Positions 1-7,538 of a DNA stretch of 15,784 bases are shown piece after piece. The notes beneath the pieces are model-generated. The model was not told where the DNA came from, did not search any database, and saw only the letters and a program-made list of their open reading frames with translations. This DNA is from Thaumasiovibrio sp043421945. GTDB taxonomy: Bacteria; Pseudomonadota; Gammaproteobacteria; Enterobacterales; Vibrionaceae. Within the stretch, counting starts at the first letter, position 1. Each line of letters begins with the position of its first letter. Where the stretch lies: NCBI GenBank assembly GCA_043421945.1, contig JBHOGO010000095.1, positions 1 through 15,784 on the forward strand, in the 5' to 3' direction. The position numbers and the translations under genes were made by a program.

Positions 1-78
1 TTTGCGATGATTTCCTTCTTGGTAGAAAGATCTGATCGCAGAGCCAGCTTTTAGTTCCCTTCTATTCTTATCCCGAGT

Positions 79-342
79 TCAGGTTAAATAGATATTTTCT
101 TCTTCCTCGGCGGCTTTGACATCAAGTATGAAGCCTTCAGGGATTTCATCATCAGAAATTTTTATTGCACTTTCCATGCAACTGTTAATTTTCTCTATCC
201 ACTCATTAAGGGCTGAGGACTCAAATGACCTTGCCATCCATACAATAAGCCCGCCAACTGACGCGATAGGCCCTGGATATTAAAAATATCCATTGATATC
301 GCCAATTTCTGACTTTAAAAGCTAGGAGCCTACCTGCGACAT
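79..342 (-). pseudogene. Decayed small gene with two in-frame stops, coupled to the upstream solute-binding gene
   Basis: An ATG at 342-340 overlaps the TGA stop of the upstream minus-strand gene by one base (TGATG), a usual arrangement for coupled genes. The frame has 88 codons and ends at TGA 81-79, but is broken by TAG at 324-322 and TAA at 282-280. After the second stop, 66 residues look like real protein: a hydrophobic stretch (SVGGLIVWMA), an amphipathic segment (NEWIEKINSCMESAIKI) and an acidic tail. An internal ATG at 237-235 would give a 52-aa product but has no clear ribosome binding site. I do not recognise the family. A second frame of the same strand is also open for 32 codons from an ATG near 290, so a frameshifted ancestor or chance are alternatives. 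Nothing else is recognised in positions 1-341. Confidence 0.3.
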
Positions 343-1241
343 CACCGCTCTACAGAAAGATCTAGCCAGTAAGATGGCTCTAAGTATATTTCATGGCTTG
401 GCAGCAAAGGATTAGGGATTCGAATCAGCTTTCTTTTCTGCCATTTAGCAAGTACCAAGCTTTCGTCAAAATAAGAATGAAAAAGACGATCGAAACTTCC
501 ATCTTTCTTCATTTGATGCAGACCATAATCTAAGCGCTCTGCAATTCGTGGCGTCGTTGGTGAAACAAAAAAATACCAAGGCAGTGGGAGTTCAACCAGC
601 AGCGTATCTTCAATCATAATGTCATCGTGTAAATGTGGTCTCGCTTTATATTCACCAAATATCTCATTGACCCCGCGTAAAAAATAATCGAAGCGCTTGT
701 GCTTTAGCATGTTAAACAAGCCTTCATAGGTATCCCCGGTCACCAAACGAAACCCCAGTGTATCCATCGCTTTTGTTGTTGACCACTGCGCTCCTAGCCC
801 GGCGCGCAATTTAGCCAAATCTGTACCTGACTCCACAGCCGAAAATAACGCCTGGTTATCTCGATGTATCAACATCAATCGGTAACCAAGTAACCCCTTT
901 AGCAATGGAAACATAACTGGAATGGTTTGCTCCTCCCACGCTTTCTGAGTGGGTGCCCCATGTACGTTAATTTTATCTCCAACAATTAACTCTCGTAATA
1001 ATCGCTGTCGAGTCCCAGAGACCGCAACACGGTTTATTTGATAAGGACCATAAATATTCGTGCTCGCCTCCAACGCAAGCCTCAACACTTCCTCGTGATA
1101 GATAAATCTTGTGTCATTCTCAGCGCTAGACTGTGGGATGTTAATCTGATCCAAGGCGTAACTCTTTGTGCCCGGGAGTAGCAGCATAAACAAAAGAATA
1201 TACGTCAGGCGCTGAAGGCCTTTCTTGCTTGCTTTGAACAT
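342..1241 (-). CDS. Periplasmic solute-binding-type protein (SBP_bac_3-like)
   Basis: This resembles the periplasmic amino-acid-type solute-binding proteins often found as orphans in Vibrio and Shewanella. The chosen start is ATG 1241-1239, giving 299 aa, because the residues that follow form a typical signal peptide (Lys/Arg-rich start, LLFMLLL core, SYA cleavage region) and a G-rich run (GGGGGG) lies 4 nt upstream. The same frame extends to ATG 1364, which would add 41 polar residues before the signal peptide and is less likely. The mature part has the two-lobe pattern of the family: an early YHEEVLRLALEAS segment, a central GAQWSTTKAMDTLGF segment, and an FDYFLRGVNEIF segment. No ABC permease or ATPase gene is nearby, so it may serve a distant transporter or a sensor. 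The ligand cannot be inferred. Family confidence is good, function low. Confidence 0.75.
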   Translation of the reverse strand: MFKASKKGLQRLTYILLFMLLLPGTKSYALDQINIPQSSAENDTRFIYHEEVLRLALEASTNIYGPYQINRVAVSGTRQRLLRELIVGDKINVHGAPTQKAWEEQTIPVMFPLLKGLLGYRLMLIHRDNQALFSAVESGTDLAKLRAGLGAQWSTTKAMDTLGFRLVTGDTYEGLFNMLKHKRFDYFLRGVNEIFGEYKARPHLHDDIMIEDTLLVELPLPWYFFVSPTTPRIAERLDYGLHQMKKDGSFDRLFHSYFDESLVLAKWQKRKLIRIPNPLLPSHEIYLEPSYWLDLSVER

Positions 1242-1590
1242 ATTCCCCCCGTTAGCTCGAATATCATTAGAAATATCAACCTTATTATAGTCAATTTCCT
1301 GCGCCATCATGCTAGCTTCAGTATGGAGGTCTTTTCTTGAGTCATAACAACTGTTCTCTTTCATAGCCTCAGAAAAACTCCCAACTCATAGGGTACTAAT
1401 GCTCGATGAACAGCGTAGAAATGTGCTTGGTTTTACGAACAAAAACAGTAAGAATGAAGGACATAATTAGAAAGCACAAAATAGTAAAATCGTAGCCTCT
1501 ACGTGTACTGTTAGATCTCGATTGTATTTTCCATAGCGACTTAGTCACCCTATTTAGATTTACTAAAACCACGACTTTGAAAGGAATCAG

Positions 1591-2319
1591 ATGATAAATA
1601 TAACCTTAAATAACATGGCCATCACACCCTCAAAGGTAGTCTGCGTAGGTCGGAATTACGTCGCTCATATCGAAGAACTCAATAATGAAATACCTTCAGA
1701 GCCAGTTATTTTCCTTAAGCCCAATTCGGCTATTTTGCCTTCGGTGTTCAATGGAGACACAGCGACTACAAGCCAGAACAGCGATAACGATAAGAAGGCG
1801 AGACAACATGAAACCTACACGGCTATTCAGGTACCTGCGGAACCGGACGCAGATGAAATCCACTATGAAGCAGAATTATCGTTTGTGCTTACATCGGGAA
1901 AACTATCCGGTGTCGGGATCGGGCTCGATTTAACAAAACGTGGTCTACAGTCCAAACTAAAAGCGAAGAGATTACCGTGGGAGCGCGCCAAAGCTTTTGA
2001 TGGCTCAGCAACATTTAGCGCATTTGTTAGCACCCCACAAAATATTGATGGCTTACGTTTACAGCTCTTCCGAAATGGGCAGCTTCAGCAAGATGGTGGA
2101 TGCGCACTGATGATCTATCAACCGCTTGCGCTTGTCGCTGAAATCCAAACTTTCATGAGCATAGAGGATGGGGATATCGTCATGACGGGTACGCCAAGTG
2201 GTGTAGGCCCTCTCAAAATAGGAGATGAGTTTGTCGGGCAAGTCTACGATGGTGATATGCTGCTGGTAGAGCATGTTTGGAAAATCGAACGGAAGGGTAA
2301 TAAATGCGAATTGCGATGA
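1591..2319 (+). CDS. Fumarylacetoacetate hydrolase family protein (YcgM-like)
   Basis: A cytosolic FAH-superfamily enzyme of 242 aa, closest in pattern to E. coli YcgM. Family members act as acylpyruvate hydrolases, oxaloacetate decarboxylases or diene-dioate isomerases, so the substrate is open. Visible family motifs are VVCVGRNYVAHIEEL (16-30), EPVIFLKP (37-44), HYEAEL (91-96), GLDLTKRGLQSKLKAK (111-126), PWERAKAFDGSA (129-140) and GDIVMTGTPSGVGPL (194-208). The expected divalent-metal ligands are Glu93, Glu95 and Asp113. Residues 53-84 form a polar stretch (TTSQNSDNDKKARQ) longer than the corresponding segment of YcgM, probably a surface insertion, while the segment between HYEAEL and GLDLT is short. 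AAAGGA sits 5 nt before the ATG. The stop lies inside the next gene, indicating an operon. Confidence 0.85.
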   Translation: MINITLNNMAITPSKVVCVGRNYVAHIEELNNEIPSEPVIFLKPNSAILPSVFNGDTATTSQNSDNDKKARQHETYTAIQVPAEPDADEIHYEAELSFVLTSGKLSGVGIGLDLTKRGLQSKLKAKRLPWERAKAFDGSATFSAFVSTPQNIDGLRLQLFRNGQLQQDGGCALMIYQPLALVAEIQTFMSIEDGDIVMTGTPSGVGPLKIGDEFVGQVYDGDMLLVEHVWKIERKGNKCELR

Positions 2320-3221
2320 TCGGACTGGGCGACATAGCTCAAAAAGCCTATTTACCTGTATTAGCCATCCACCCTTACATTGAGTTGGTACTGTGTACAC
2401 GCAATCCTCACACGCTAGACAAATTGTCGGCACAATACAGAATCGTGCAATGCTGTGAAGACTACAAGCAAGTTCTCGACTATGATGTCGATGCCGTTAT
2501 GGTCCACGCAGCGACCGCGATACACCCAGAGATATGTGCATTTTTCCTCAATGCTGGCATTCCTGTCTTTGTAGACAAACCTCTCGCCAATAGTGCCACT
2601 GTATGCACTGAACTCCATGAACTGGCCGCGAAAAAACAGCTACCGCTTTATGTCGGGTTCAATCGCCGACACCTTCCTATCCTCAAGCAACATGCACCAG
2701 AAGTAGCCCAACAGCCAAGTACCATTAGCCACCTCCGCTGGGAAAAGCATCGCGCGAATTTACCTGGTCAGCTACGACAGTTTATTTTCGATGATTTTAT
2801 ACACCCGCTTGATAGCATTAACCTCTTTGCCCAAACTCATTTAGACAATATCGCATTATACACTCAATGCCATGGGGACGATATTCGTCGAATAGATATC
2901 CAATGGCAACACGACAATACCCTACTCAGTGCCTCAATGGACCGCATGCATGGCTCAACAACGGAAAGTATCACCGTAGAATCAGAGAATAAAACGCTCC
3001 ATTTCAATGGTTTTATGAATGGGGCTCTGACTCAAAATGGCAATACATCTTCGATATCAACAACTGACTGGATGCCAATGCTTGAAACAAAGGGCTTTCA
3101 CGCCATGGTAGAAGATTGGATAGCCGTTGTTAAACGTGGTGAATTAGCGCATTCAGTATCAGAAAGAAACTTAGCATCGCATCTACTTGCTGAAGCGATA
3201 TGCCAACGCCTCGATGTTTAG
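2304..3221 (+). CDS. Gfo/Idh/MocA family oxidoreductase, MviM/YceM-like
   Basis: A predicted NAD(P)-dependent oxidoreductase of 305 aa, close in length and pattern to E. coli YceM (MviM, 307 aa). The N-terminal Rossmann fold starts with IGLGDIAQKAYLPVL (6-20). The family EKP/DKP signature is FVDKPLA (89-95), with Lys92 as the usual catalytic lysine, followed by YVGFNRRHLPIL (116-127). The C-terminal half contains RWEKHRAN and DDFIHPLDS, matching the substrate-domain motifs of the MviM group. The substrate of this group is not known; the virulence-factor name is historical. The start overlaps the preceding gene by 16 nt, and an AAGGG ribosome binding site lies inside that gene's 3' end, so translation is probably coupled. 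The two enzymes may act in one pathway, which is an inference from the overlap only. Confidence 0.85.
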   Translation: MRIAMIGLGDIAQKAYLPVLAIHPYIELVLCTRNPHTLDKLSAQYRIVQCCEDYKQVLDYDVDAVMVHAATAIHPEICAFFLNAGIPVFVDKPLANSATVCTELHELAAKKQLPLYVGFNRRHLPILKQHAPEVAQQPSTISHLRWEKHRANLPGQLRQFIFDDFIHPLDSINLFAQTHLDNIALYTQCHGDDIRRIDIQWQHDNTLLSASMDRMHGSTTESITVESENKTLHFNGFMNGALTQNGNTSSISTTDWMPMLETKGFHAMVEDWIAVVKRGELAHSVSERNLASHLLAEAICQRLDV

Positions 3222-3236
3222 CCTAACGTCAAATGC

Positions 3237-3278
3237 CCCTTACTTGGCCAGCAACAAATATAGATGACCAAGTAAGGG
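3237..3278. terminator. 11-bp inverted repeat after the FAH/MviM operon
   Basis: CCCTTACTTGG (3237-3247) and CCAAGTAAGGG (3268-3278) are perfect complements, separated by 20 nt and starting 15 nt after the oxidoreductase stop. The RNA hairpin would be stable, but neither strand has a U-run directly after it. It is therefore an imperfect intrinsic terminator, an mRNA-stabilising hairpin, or a protein-binding palindrome. Confidence 0.4.
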
Positions 3279-3383
3279 CTTAACGGATATTATTCGGCAG
3301 GTATGCAACAAAGTTGATAACTAAAAATTCAGAAGTGTTCGCTGGCTGCTTATAAAATGTGTGTAATACTGATTAATGAATCA

Positions 3384-3647
3384 TTAAGTGCCAGCACTAA
3401 CGTCGACACTATCCAGTTGCTGGATCGCTCGCCATAGCAACTGTTGTCTTTCGATGGATACTTGTGGCACATCGCTATGTTGCTCGACATTTATTATCGC
3501 CTCACAAGCATCAGAAATAACACCCAAAGACATCATATCGGTATCACAATAAGGTATATCGTAATGATTATCCTCTAGGCGGCATTGCTCCCCCCAAAGG
3601 TTTTCGATTTGATGATAGCGCACACTTTCTAAGGTCGTTTCACTCAT
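3384..3647 (-). CDS. Small protein of unknown function (87 aa)
   Basis: I do not recognise this protein. It is 87 aa, acidic and soluble, with no signal peptide or membrane segment, and has three cysteines (22, 34, 48) that are not arranged as a classic zinc motif. The C-terminal half looks helical (IERQQLLWRAIQQLDS). The reason to believe it is a gene is a near-consensus ribosome binding site, AAGGAG, 7 nt before the ATG. It lies between the 3' end of the MviM-like gene and murQ. The 251 nt upstream contain two hairpin-like repeats, so it is probably transcribed separately from murQ. No function is proposed. Confidence 0.6.
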   Translation of the reverse strand: MSETTLESVRYHQIENLWGEQCRLEDNHYDIPYCDTDMMSLGVISDACEAIINVEQHSDVPQVSIERQQLLWRAIQQLDSVDVSAGT

Positions 3648-3712
3648 GTCTTTTCTCCTTTGACATTGGATCCCTTGAGACAGTCTTCTTTAATACTGGT
3701 GGCTTTGACTAC

Positions 3713-3752
3713 AGCCCCTTTGATAATTACTCCATTAACATCAAAGAGGGCT
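3713..3752. repeat. Imperfect inverted repeat upstream of the 87-aa gene
   Basis: AGCCCCTTTGAT (3713-3724) pairs with ATCAAAGAGGGCT (3740-3752) apart from a small internal mismatch, with a 15-nt loop. No U-run follows on either strand. It lies 66 nt upstream of the 87-aa gene, so a leader hairpin or an operator is possible. Confidence 0.35.
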
Positions 3753-3817
3753 CAATACATCAGCTGCCTGCTCACCTTCATCGTATCTTCTGCATAAAGC
3801 GACCACATATAACGATA

Positions 3818-3877
3818 ATAGTGATTCATTAAATATAGCTTATTTAAGCCAAGTTCTTAATAAATCACTATGCTTTT
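3818..3877. terminator. Terminator-like hairpin after murQ
   Basis: ATAGTGATT (3818-3826) and AATCACTAT (3863-3871) are perfect complements. They enclose a second partial stem, TTATTTAAG with CTTAATAA. On the plus strand the hairpin is followed by GCTTTTTT (3872-3879). Read from murQ on the minus strand, an A-run precedes the hairpin and only weak U-richness follows it. Its polarity therefore favours stopping plus-strand antisense transcripts, although it also sits where a murQ terminator is expected. Confidence 0.4.
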
Positions 3878-3898
3878 TTAACAGTTCAGGAATGACAA

Positions 3899-4795
3899 TC
3901 AAGAAATCGCTCTTCGTATAAAGCCATTATTTTCTGTTAGCGCATCAGTCGCTTGTTGTGCACTTTGCCCCGTTAAGATCATTACAATTGCTGTCTTACA
4001 ATGCCCTTTGCTCTCTGCTAATGCTGAAACGGCTTCAGGCAATGAACATTCTGTTGCTTCCATTACAATTTTCTTTTGTCTTTCTACCAGCTTTGCATTC
4101 GTTGCTTCGACATCAACCATTAAGTTGCCATATACTTTCCCTGACTGAATCATGGCCCCCGTCGATAGCATATTTAAAATGAGTTTCTGCGCCGTACCTG
4201 CTTTCATACGTGATGAGCCCGTCACAACCTCTGCCCCAACCACTGGTTCTAGCGCAATATCAGCGGCTAAAGAGATTGGGCTCGACGGATTGCAGCTAAT
4301 CGCGATCACGGTTGCACCGACTGATGAGGCATATTCCATCGCGCCAAGTACGTAAGGTGTTCGCCCACTGGCAGCAATACCAACCAATACATCACGCGAA
4401 GAGAATTGAAGACTCTCGACATCACGCGCCCCTTGCCTTTGATTATCTTCTGCATTTTCGACAGCCTTTAAAATGGCTGGATGCCCACCAGCAATCAAAC
4501 CGATAACCTGTTCTGGGCTGACACCAAACGTTGGTGGGCACTCACTTGCATCTAAAATACCTAAGCGACCAGATGTTCCAGCACCAGCATAAACAAGCCG
4601 CCCACCACGAGAAAACGCCTCAACAATAACATCAACAGCGCTCGCCACCGCGGGTAAAATAGCGTCTATAGCAAGCGCGACTTTTTGATCTTCTTGATTG
4701 ATCACTTTGAGCATCGAGAGCGTATCTAACTCATCAATATTTTCACTTGCGACATTCCTTGTTTCTGTGACTAACGACGATAAATCTATACTCAT
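3899..4795 (-). CDS. murQ: N-acetylmuramic acid 6-phosphate etherase
   Basis: MurQ splits the D-lactyl ether of MurNAc 6-phosphate to give GlcNAc 6-phosphate and D-lactate, a cytosolic step of peptidoglycan recycling and MurNAc use. At 298 aa it has the normal length. The SIS sugar-phosphate fold is seen in GGRLVYAGAGTSGRLGILDASECPP (key parts 64-88) with catalytic Glu85 in ASEC, and Glu116 in AVENAED; these correspond to E. coli Glu83 and Glu114. GIAASGRTPYV is the second phosphate-binding loop. GSSRMKAGTAQKLILN is also family-typical. The C-terminal 50 residues form the usual small helical domain. Neither the MurNAc PTS gene murP nor anmK is adjacent, so substrate supply must be encoded elsewhere. 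The ribosome binding site is weak and merges with tandem repeats just upstream. Confidence 0.95.
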   Translation of the reverse strand: MSIDLSSLVTETRNVASENIDELDTLSMLKVINQEDQKVALAIDAILPAVASAVDVIVEAFSRGGRLVYAGAGTSGRLGILDASECPPTFGVSPEQVIGLIAGGHPAILKAVENAEDNQRQGARDVESLQFSSRDVLVGIAASGRTPYVLGAMEYASSVGATVIAISCNPSSPISLAADIALEPVVGAEVVTGSSRMKAGTAQKLILNMLSTGAMIQSGKVYGNLMVDVEATNAKLVERQKKIVMEATECSLPEAVSALAESKGHCKTAIVMILTGQSAQQATDALTENNGFIRRAIS

Positions 4796-4798
4796 GGG

Positions 4799-4840
4799 GC
4801 TGTTCTCATCATATTGTTCTTATGGTGTTGTTCTTATAGT
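4799..4840 (-). repeat. Three 14-bp tandem repeats in the murQ leader
   Basis: On the minus strand three units follow each other directly before the murQ start: CTATAAGAACAACA, CCATAAGAACAATA, TGATGAGAACAGCC. The plus-strand core TGTTCT(T/C)AT occurs at 4801, 4815 and 4829, an exact 14-bp period. The last copy overlaps the ribosome binding region. This could be an operator array, an RNA-binding leader, or a slippage duplication. Confidence 0.6.
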
Positions 4841-4946
4841 GCTATGCATAATATGGAGAGGGGATTTAACTGCATGACTTCAAATTCAAGCTGAACACTC
4901 AACCACTGATTCATGGCGTTAGTTTATCGAGATATTCGCTATCAAC

Positions 4947-5438
4947 CTAATCGGTCTTCAGATATTTGACGTGCGCTTCCATCTCATCGCCAATTTCTTT
5001 ACGCATTTCGATTAAACGGATTGCTGAATCGCGCAAAGCGATATCTTCTTCAGTGACGGGTACCCACTCCGGTACCGATGTTGATTGGCCCAGCTCGTCC
5101 ACCGCCACCATAATGACGATGCAGTGGGTTGTAAGACGGCTTTCCAATAATTTAGGGTCGGCAGCTTGTACGTCGATGGCTATATGCATTGAAGAGCGCC
5201 CGGTGCATATCACTTTTGCGCTAACCTCAACCAAGTTCCCCACCAGAATAGGGGAAACAAAACGAATACCACCTGCATAGGCGGTAATACAGTACTTTCC
5301 ACTCCACCCAGCAGCACACGCATAAGCAGCCAAATCGATCCATTTCATGGCAGCCCCGCCATGCACTTTACCGCCAAAATTCACATCACTAGGCTCAGCC
5401 AAAAACCGTAGTGTGACTTCTCGTTGTCGCTTACTCAT
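4947..5438 (-). CDS. Acyl-CoA thioesterase, hotdog fold (YciA/BACH-like)
   Basis: A single-hotdog-domain enzyme of 163 aa that should hydrolyse acyl-CoA to free acid and CoA in the cytosol. The family signature is at the N-terminal side: DVNFGGKVHGGAAMKWIDLAAYACA (key residues Asn20, His26, Asp35), where family members place their catalytic Asn/Asp on the central helix. The remaining strands follow (YAGGIRFVSPILVGNLVEVSAKV, then IAIDVQ). A C-terminal extension of about 30 charged residues makes it longer than E. coli YciA. Chain-length preference cannot be read from the sequence. It has its own upstream region of about 140 nt and a weak GAGTGAG ribosome binding site; it is probably transcribed alone or into murQ after a 151-nt gap. 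Confidence 0.88.
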   Translation of the reverse strand: MSKRQREVTLRFLAEPSDVNFGGKVHGGAAMKWIDLAAYACAAGWSGKYCITAYAGGIRFVSPILVGNLVEVSAKVICTGRSSMHIAIDVQAADPKLLESRLTTHCIVIMVAVDELGQSTSVPEWVPVTEEDIALRDSAIRLIEMRKEIGDEMEAHVKYLKTD

Positions 5439-5526
5439 GACTGCTCACTCTCATTGTTATACTTATTAACAATCATATACTGAAACGCAACAGTGATGCA
5501 TTTATAAACAACGAAGTATTGATAAA

Positions 5527-5574
5527 CAATAAAAATCAGCGCAATAGTTTAAGGAAAGAGCTTAATCATCGCGC
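5527..5574 (-). terminator. Rho-independent terminator of the efflux operon
   Basis: On the minus strand, right after the kinase stop, GCGCGATGATTAAG pairs with CTTAAACTATTGCGC (5574-5539) with a few mismatches and a CTCTTTC loop, followed by TGATTTTTATTG. Stem, position and U-rich tail all suit an intrinsic terminator for the five-gene unit. Confidence 0.6.
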
Positions 5575-5575
5575 C

Positions 5576-6826
5576 TCAAAAGCAAACATTAACCTGATGC
5601 CCAAATTGCGTCGGTAAATTTTCATACTGCCAGCCGTATTGTTTAATCAGGCGCTCTGTAAGCTCTAAGCCCAGCCCAAAGCCGAGATCGTCTTGGTTAC
5701 TATTTTCCGAAGTGTCACGATTGATAATCTCGACACACTTCCCTTTTTGAATCAGCATAACCTCCCCCTTGAAGGTGTGCTGAAAGGCATTACGCACCAA
5801 ATTTGTTAGTACTATTCGACACAACCCTTGGGGGACAAGTAAACGTGTGTCATCTGTCGTGATGATAACGTTAACCTCTTTACCATGAAGCAAGTAAGTA
5901 AGCTCTTGATGAATTTTATCGAGCAACTCACCCAGCTCAATATCTTGACTCGGCAGAGATTTATCTTCTTGACGATTTAGCCACAATAGAGTTTCGGTGA
6001 GATCGGTCATGGTAAAAGCCGCCCGCTCAATTCTATCCAGCACTTCGATTTGCTTATCTGGGCTGACTTTCTTGCTGATCATTTTACGAAGTAGCTCGGA
6101 ATTCGTACGGGTCACGGCGATGGGGGTTCGAAGTTCATGACTGGCGTAACCGAGGAAACGTTGCTCTCGCTCTAACCCCTCTTGAACAGAGCTAAGGCTC
6201 GATTGAATAATGATTGCGAGGGTATTCAATTCACTGTATTTAAAATCGGGAACTGGATTATTAAGATCTTTTTGGCTAAACCCTTTTGCCCACTCTTTCA
6301 ATTTCTCTACCGGTGTCGACATCTGGCGAATGACAAGCATCAAGACCGTTGAAAAGAGAATAATCGCAATCAACGCGGTGAGAACGATATACAAGAAAGG
6401 GGGCGTACCAGCACCTCCAAAGCGCCTGTTTTCGCTTCCTGGCAAATTCATCGCTACATAACGTCGCTCCCCTTCACGCTCTAACTCGATAACGAAGTAG
6501 CCTTCTTTTGGCGCTTGAATGAGAGGGATGCCTTTTATATGTTTTTCAAGCGTATTCAGCTCTAACTCATTGGGATCAAACATCGTCTGAATCGAATCGG
6601 GAAGATCTTGCCAACGCGTAGCAACAATGAGCCCATTCTGGTCCACTGGGTAACCGTCTGTCGCATCGACATTAAAAGCTTGCGAGCGCATAAACCCAGA
6701 CATAGACATCTCTAGACCCGAAAAGAAATAATTCAGCGCGACACCGGACATGGTGAGGATGGTTAATGATCCCGTCATGATCATCACCGCGACAAAATAA
6801 AGCCTAAGACTTGATTTAATTTTCAC
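5576..6826 (-). CDS. Sensor histidine kinase of the efflux-linked two-component system
   Basis: An inner-membrane sensor kinase that should phosphorylate the regulator encoded just upstream. The preferred start is GTG 6826-6824 (416 aa): GGGGAG lies 6 nt upstream and the first membrane helix follows at once. An ATG at 6865 in the same frame would add 13 residues. Layout: TM1 about 9-36, a periplasmic sensor of about 105 residues, TM2 about 144-167, a HAMP-like linker, and a HisKA helix with phospho-acceptor His230 in ASHELRTP. The ATPase domain has N-box NLVRNAFQH (Asn346) and G2 box GFGLGLELTERL. The usual DxGxG of the G1 box is poorly conserved (EIINRDTSENSN). The start overlaps the regulator's stop by 11 nt. 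The signal sensed is unknown. Confidence 0.9.
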   Translation of the reverse strand: MKIKSSLRLYFVAVMIMTGSLTILTMSGVALNYFFSGLEMSMSGFMRSQAFNVDATDGYPVDQNGLIVATRWQDLPDSIQTMFDPNELELNTLEKHIKGIPLIQAPKEGYFVIELEREGERRYVAMNLPGSENRRFGGAGTPPFLYIVLTALIAIILFSTVLMLVIRQMSTPVEKLKEWAKGFSQKDLNNPVPDFKYSELNTLAIIIQSSLSSVQEGLEREQRFLGYASHELRTPIAVTRTNSELLRKMISKKVSPDKQIEVLDRIERAAFTMTDLTETLLWLNRQEDKSLPSQDIELGELLDKIHQELTYLLHGKEVNVIITTDDTRLLVPQGLCRIVLTNLVRNAFQHTFKGEVMLIQKGKCVEIINRDTSENSNQDDLGFGLGLELTERLIKQYGWQYENLPTQFGHQVNVCF

Positions 6827-7511
6827 CGACGTCTCCCCGATTAAGGGCAAAACCACGCCCCACAAGGGTATGAATCAGTTTCAATTCGTAAGGGTTATCG
6901 ACTAATTTTCGAAGATTAAACATGTGGACTTTTAGGCTATTACTATCCGGCTGTTCATCTCCCCATACGCATTGAATTAATTTATCTCGAGTCACCGCGT
7001 TAGGGCTCGCGCGCATTAATGCTTCCAAGAGTTTGTAAGTGATAGGAGACAGCTTTAGCGTGCTTCCTGCACGCTGCGCTGTCTTTGTTTGTAGGTCGAG
7101 TTCAAGATCCTCAACAATAAGCTTATGCACTTCACCACTGCGACGCCGCGAAAGAACTTGTGAGCGAACAATAAGCTCTTCCATCGCAAAAGGTTTCACT
7201 AAGTAATCATCAGCACCTTTGGAGAACCCAGCCAATTTATCGTCTAACGTATCGCGTGCCGTTAGCATCAGGACGGGGATGTCGATGCCAAGTCCACGTA
7301 ATTTCTCGCAAACTTCAAGACCGCTCATTTTAGGTAAATTCAAGTCAAGAACGACAACATCGTAACGGTTTTCTCGAATTAAATTAAAGCCAGCGACACC
7401 GTTCGCAGCGTGGTCACAGCGAATATCTTCGAGCTCAAGATAATCGATAATGGCCGTTGCCAAATCCAAGTCGTCTTCAACCAACAATAGTTGCAGTGTT
7501 TCACTCTTCAT
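6816..7511 (-). CDS. OmpR-family response regulator of the efflux-linked two-component system
   Basis: A DNA-binding response regulator of 231 aa. The receiver domain (about 1-120) has the acidic pocket Asp13-Asp14, phospho-acceptor Asp56 in VVVLDLNLP, Thr84 in MLTARD and Lys106 in LVKPF, so it should be fully functional. The C-terminal winged helix (about 130-228) includes LSPITYKLLEALM, the recognition-helix region SNSLKVHMFNLRKLVD and the wing TLVGRGFAL, all standard for OmpR/PhoB regulators. It begins 27 nt after the RND permease and overlaps the kinase gene, so it is expressed with the pump. The likely target is the direct repeat before the first gene of this operon (13435-13452), which would give autoregulation; that link is an inference. 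Confidence 0.93.
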   Translation of the reverse strand: MKSETLQLLLVEDDLDLATAIIDYLELEDIRCDHAANGVAGFNLIRENRYDVVVLDLNLPKMSGLEVCEKLRGLGIDIPVLMLTARDTLDDKLAGFSKGADDYLVKPFAMEELIVRSQVLSRRRSGEVHKLIVEDLELDLQTKTAQRAGSTLKLSPITYKLLEALMRASPNAVTRDKLIQCVWGDEQPDSNSLKVHMFNLRKLVDNPYELKLIHTLVGRGFALNRGDVGEN

Positions 7512-7538
7512 AGCAACGCCATCCCTTTTATCATTAAT

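Noticed and set aside
1..78. Possible transposase end at the left edge
   Set aside because: A short minus-strand frame (KLALRSDLSTKKEIIA) resembles nothing I can name securely, and there are no terminal repeats or duplications.
1242..1364. 41-residue N-terminal extension of the solute-binding protein
   Set aside because: It would bury a typical signal peptide behind a charged segment; the internal ATG with a G-rich ribosome binding site explains export better.
2059..2433. 124-aa minus-strand frame across the FAH/oxidoreductase junction
   Set aside because: Both sense genes have clear family motifs and ribosome binding sites here; the antisense frame has none.
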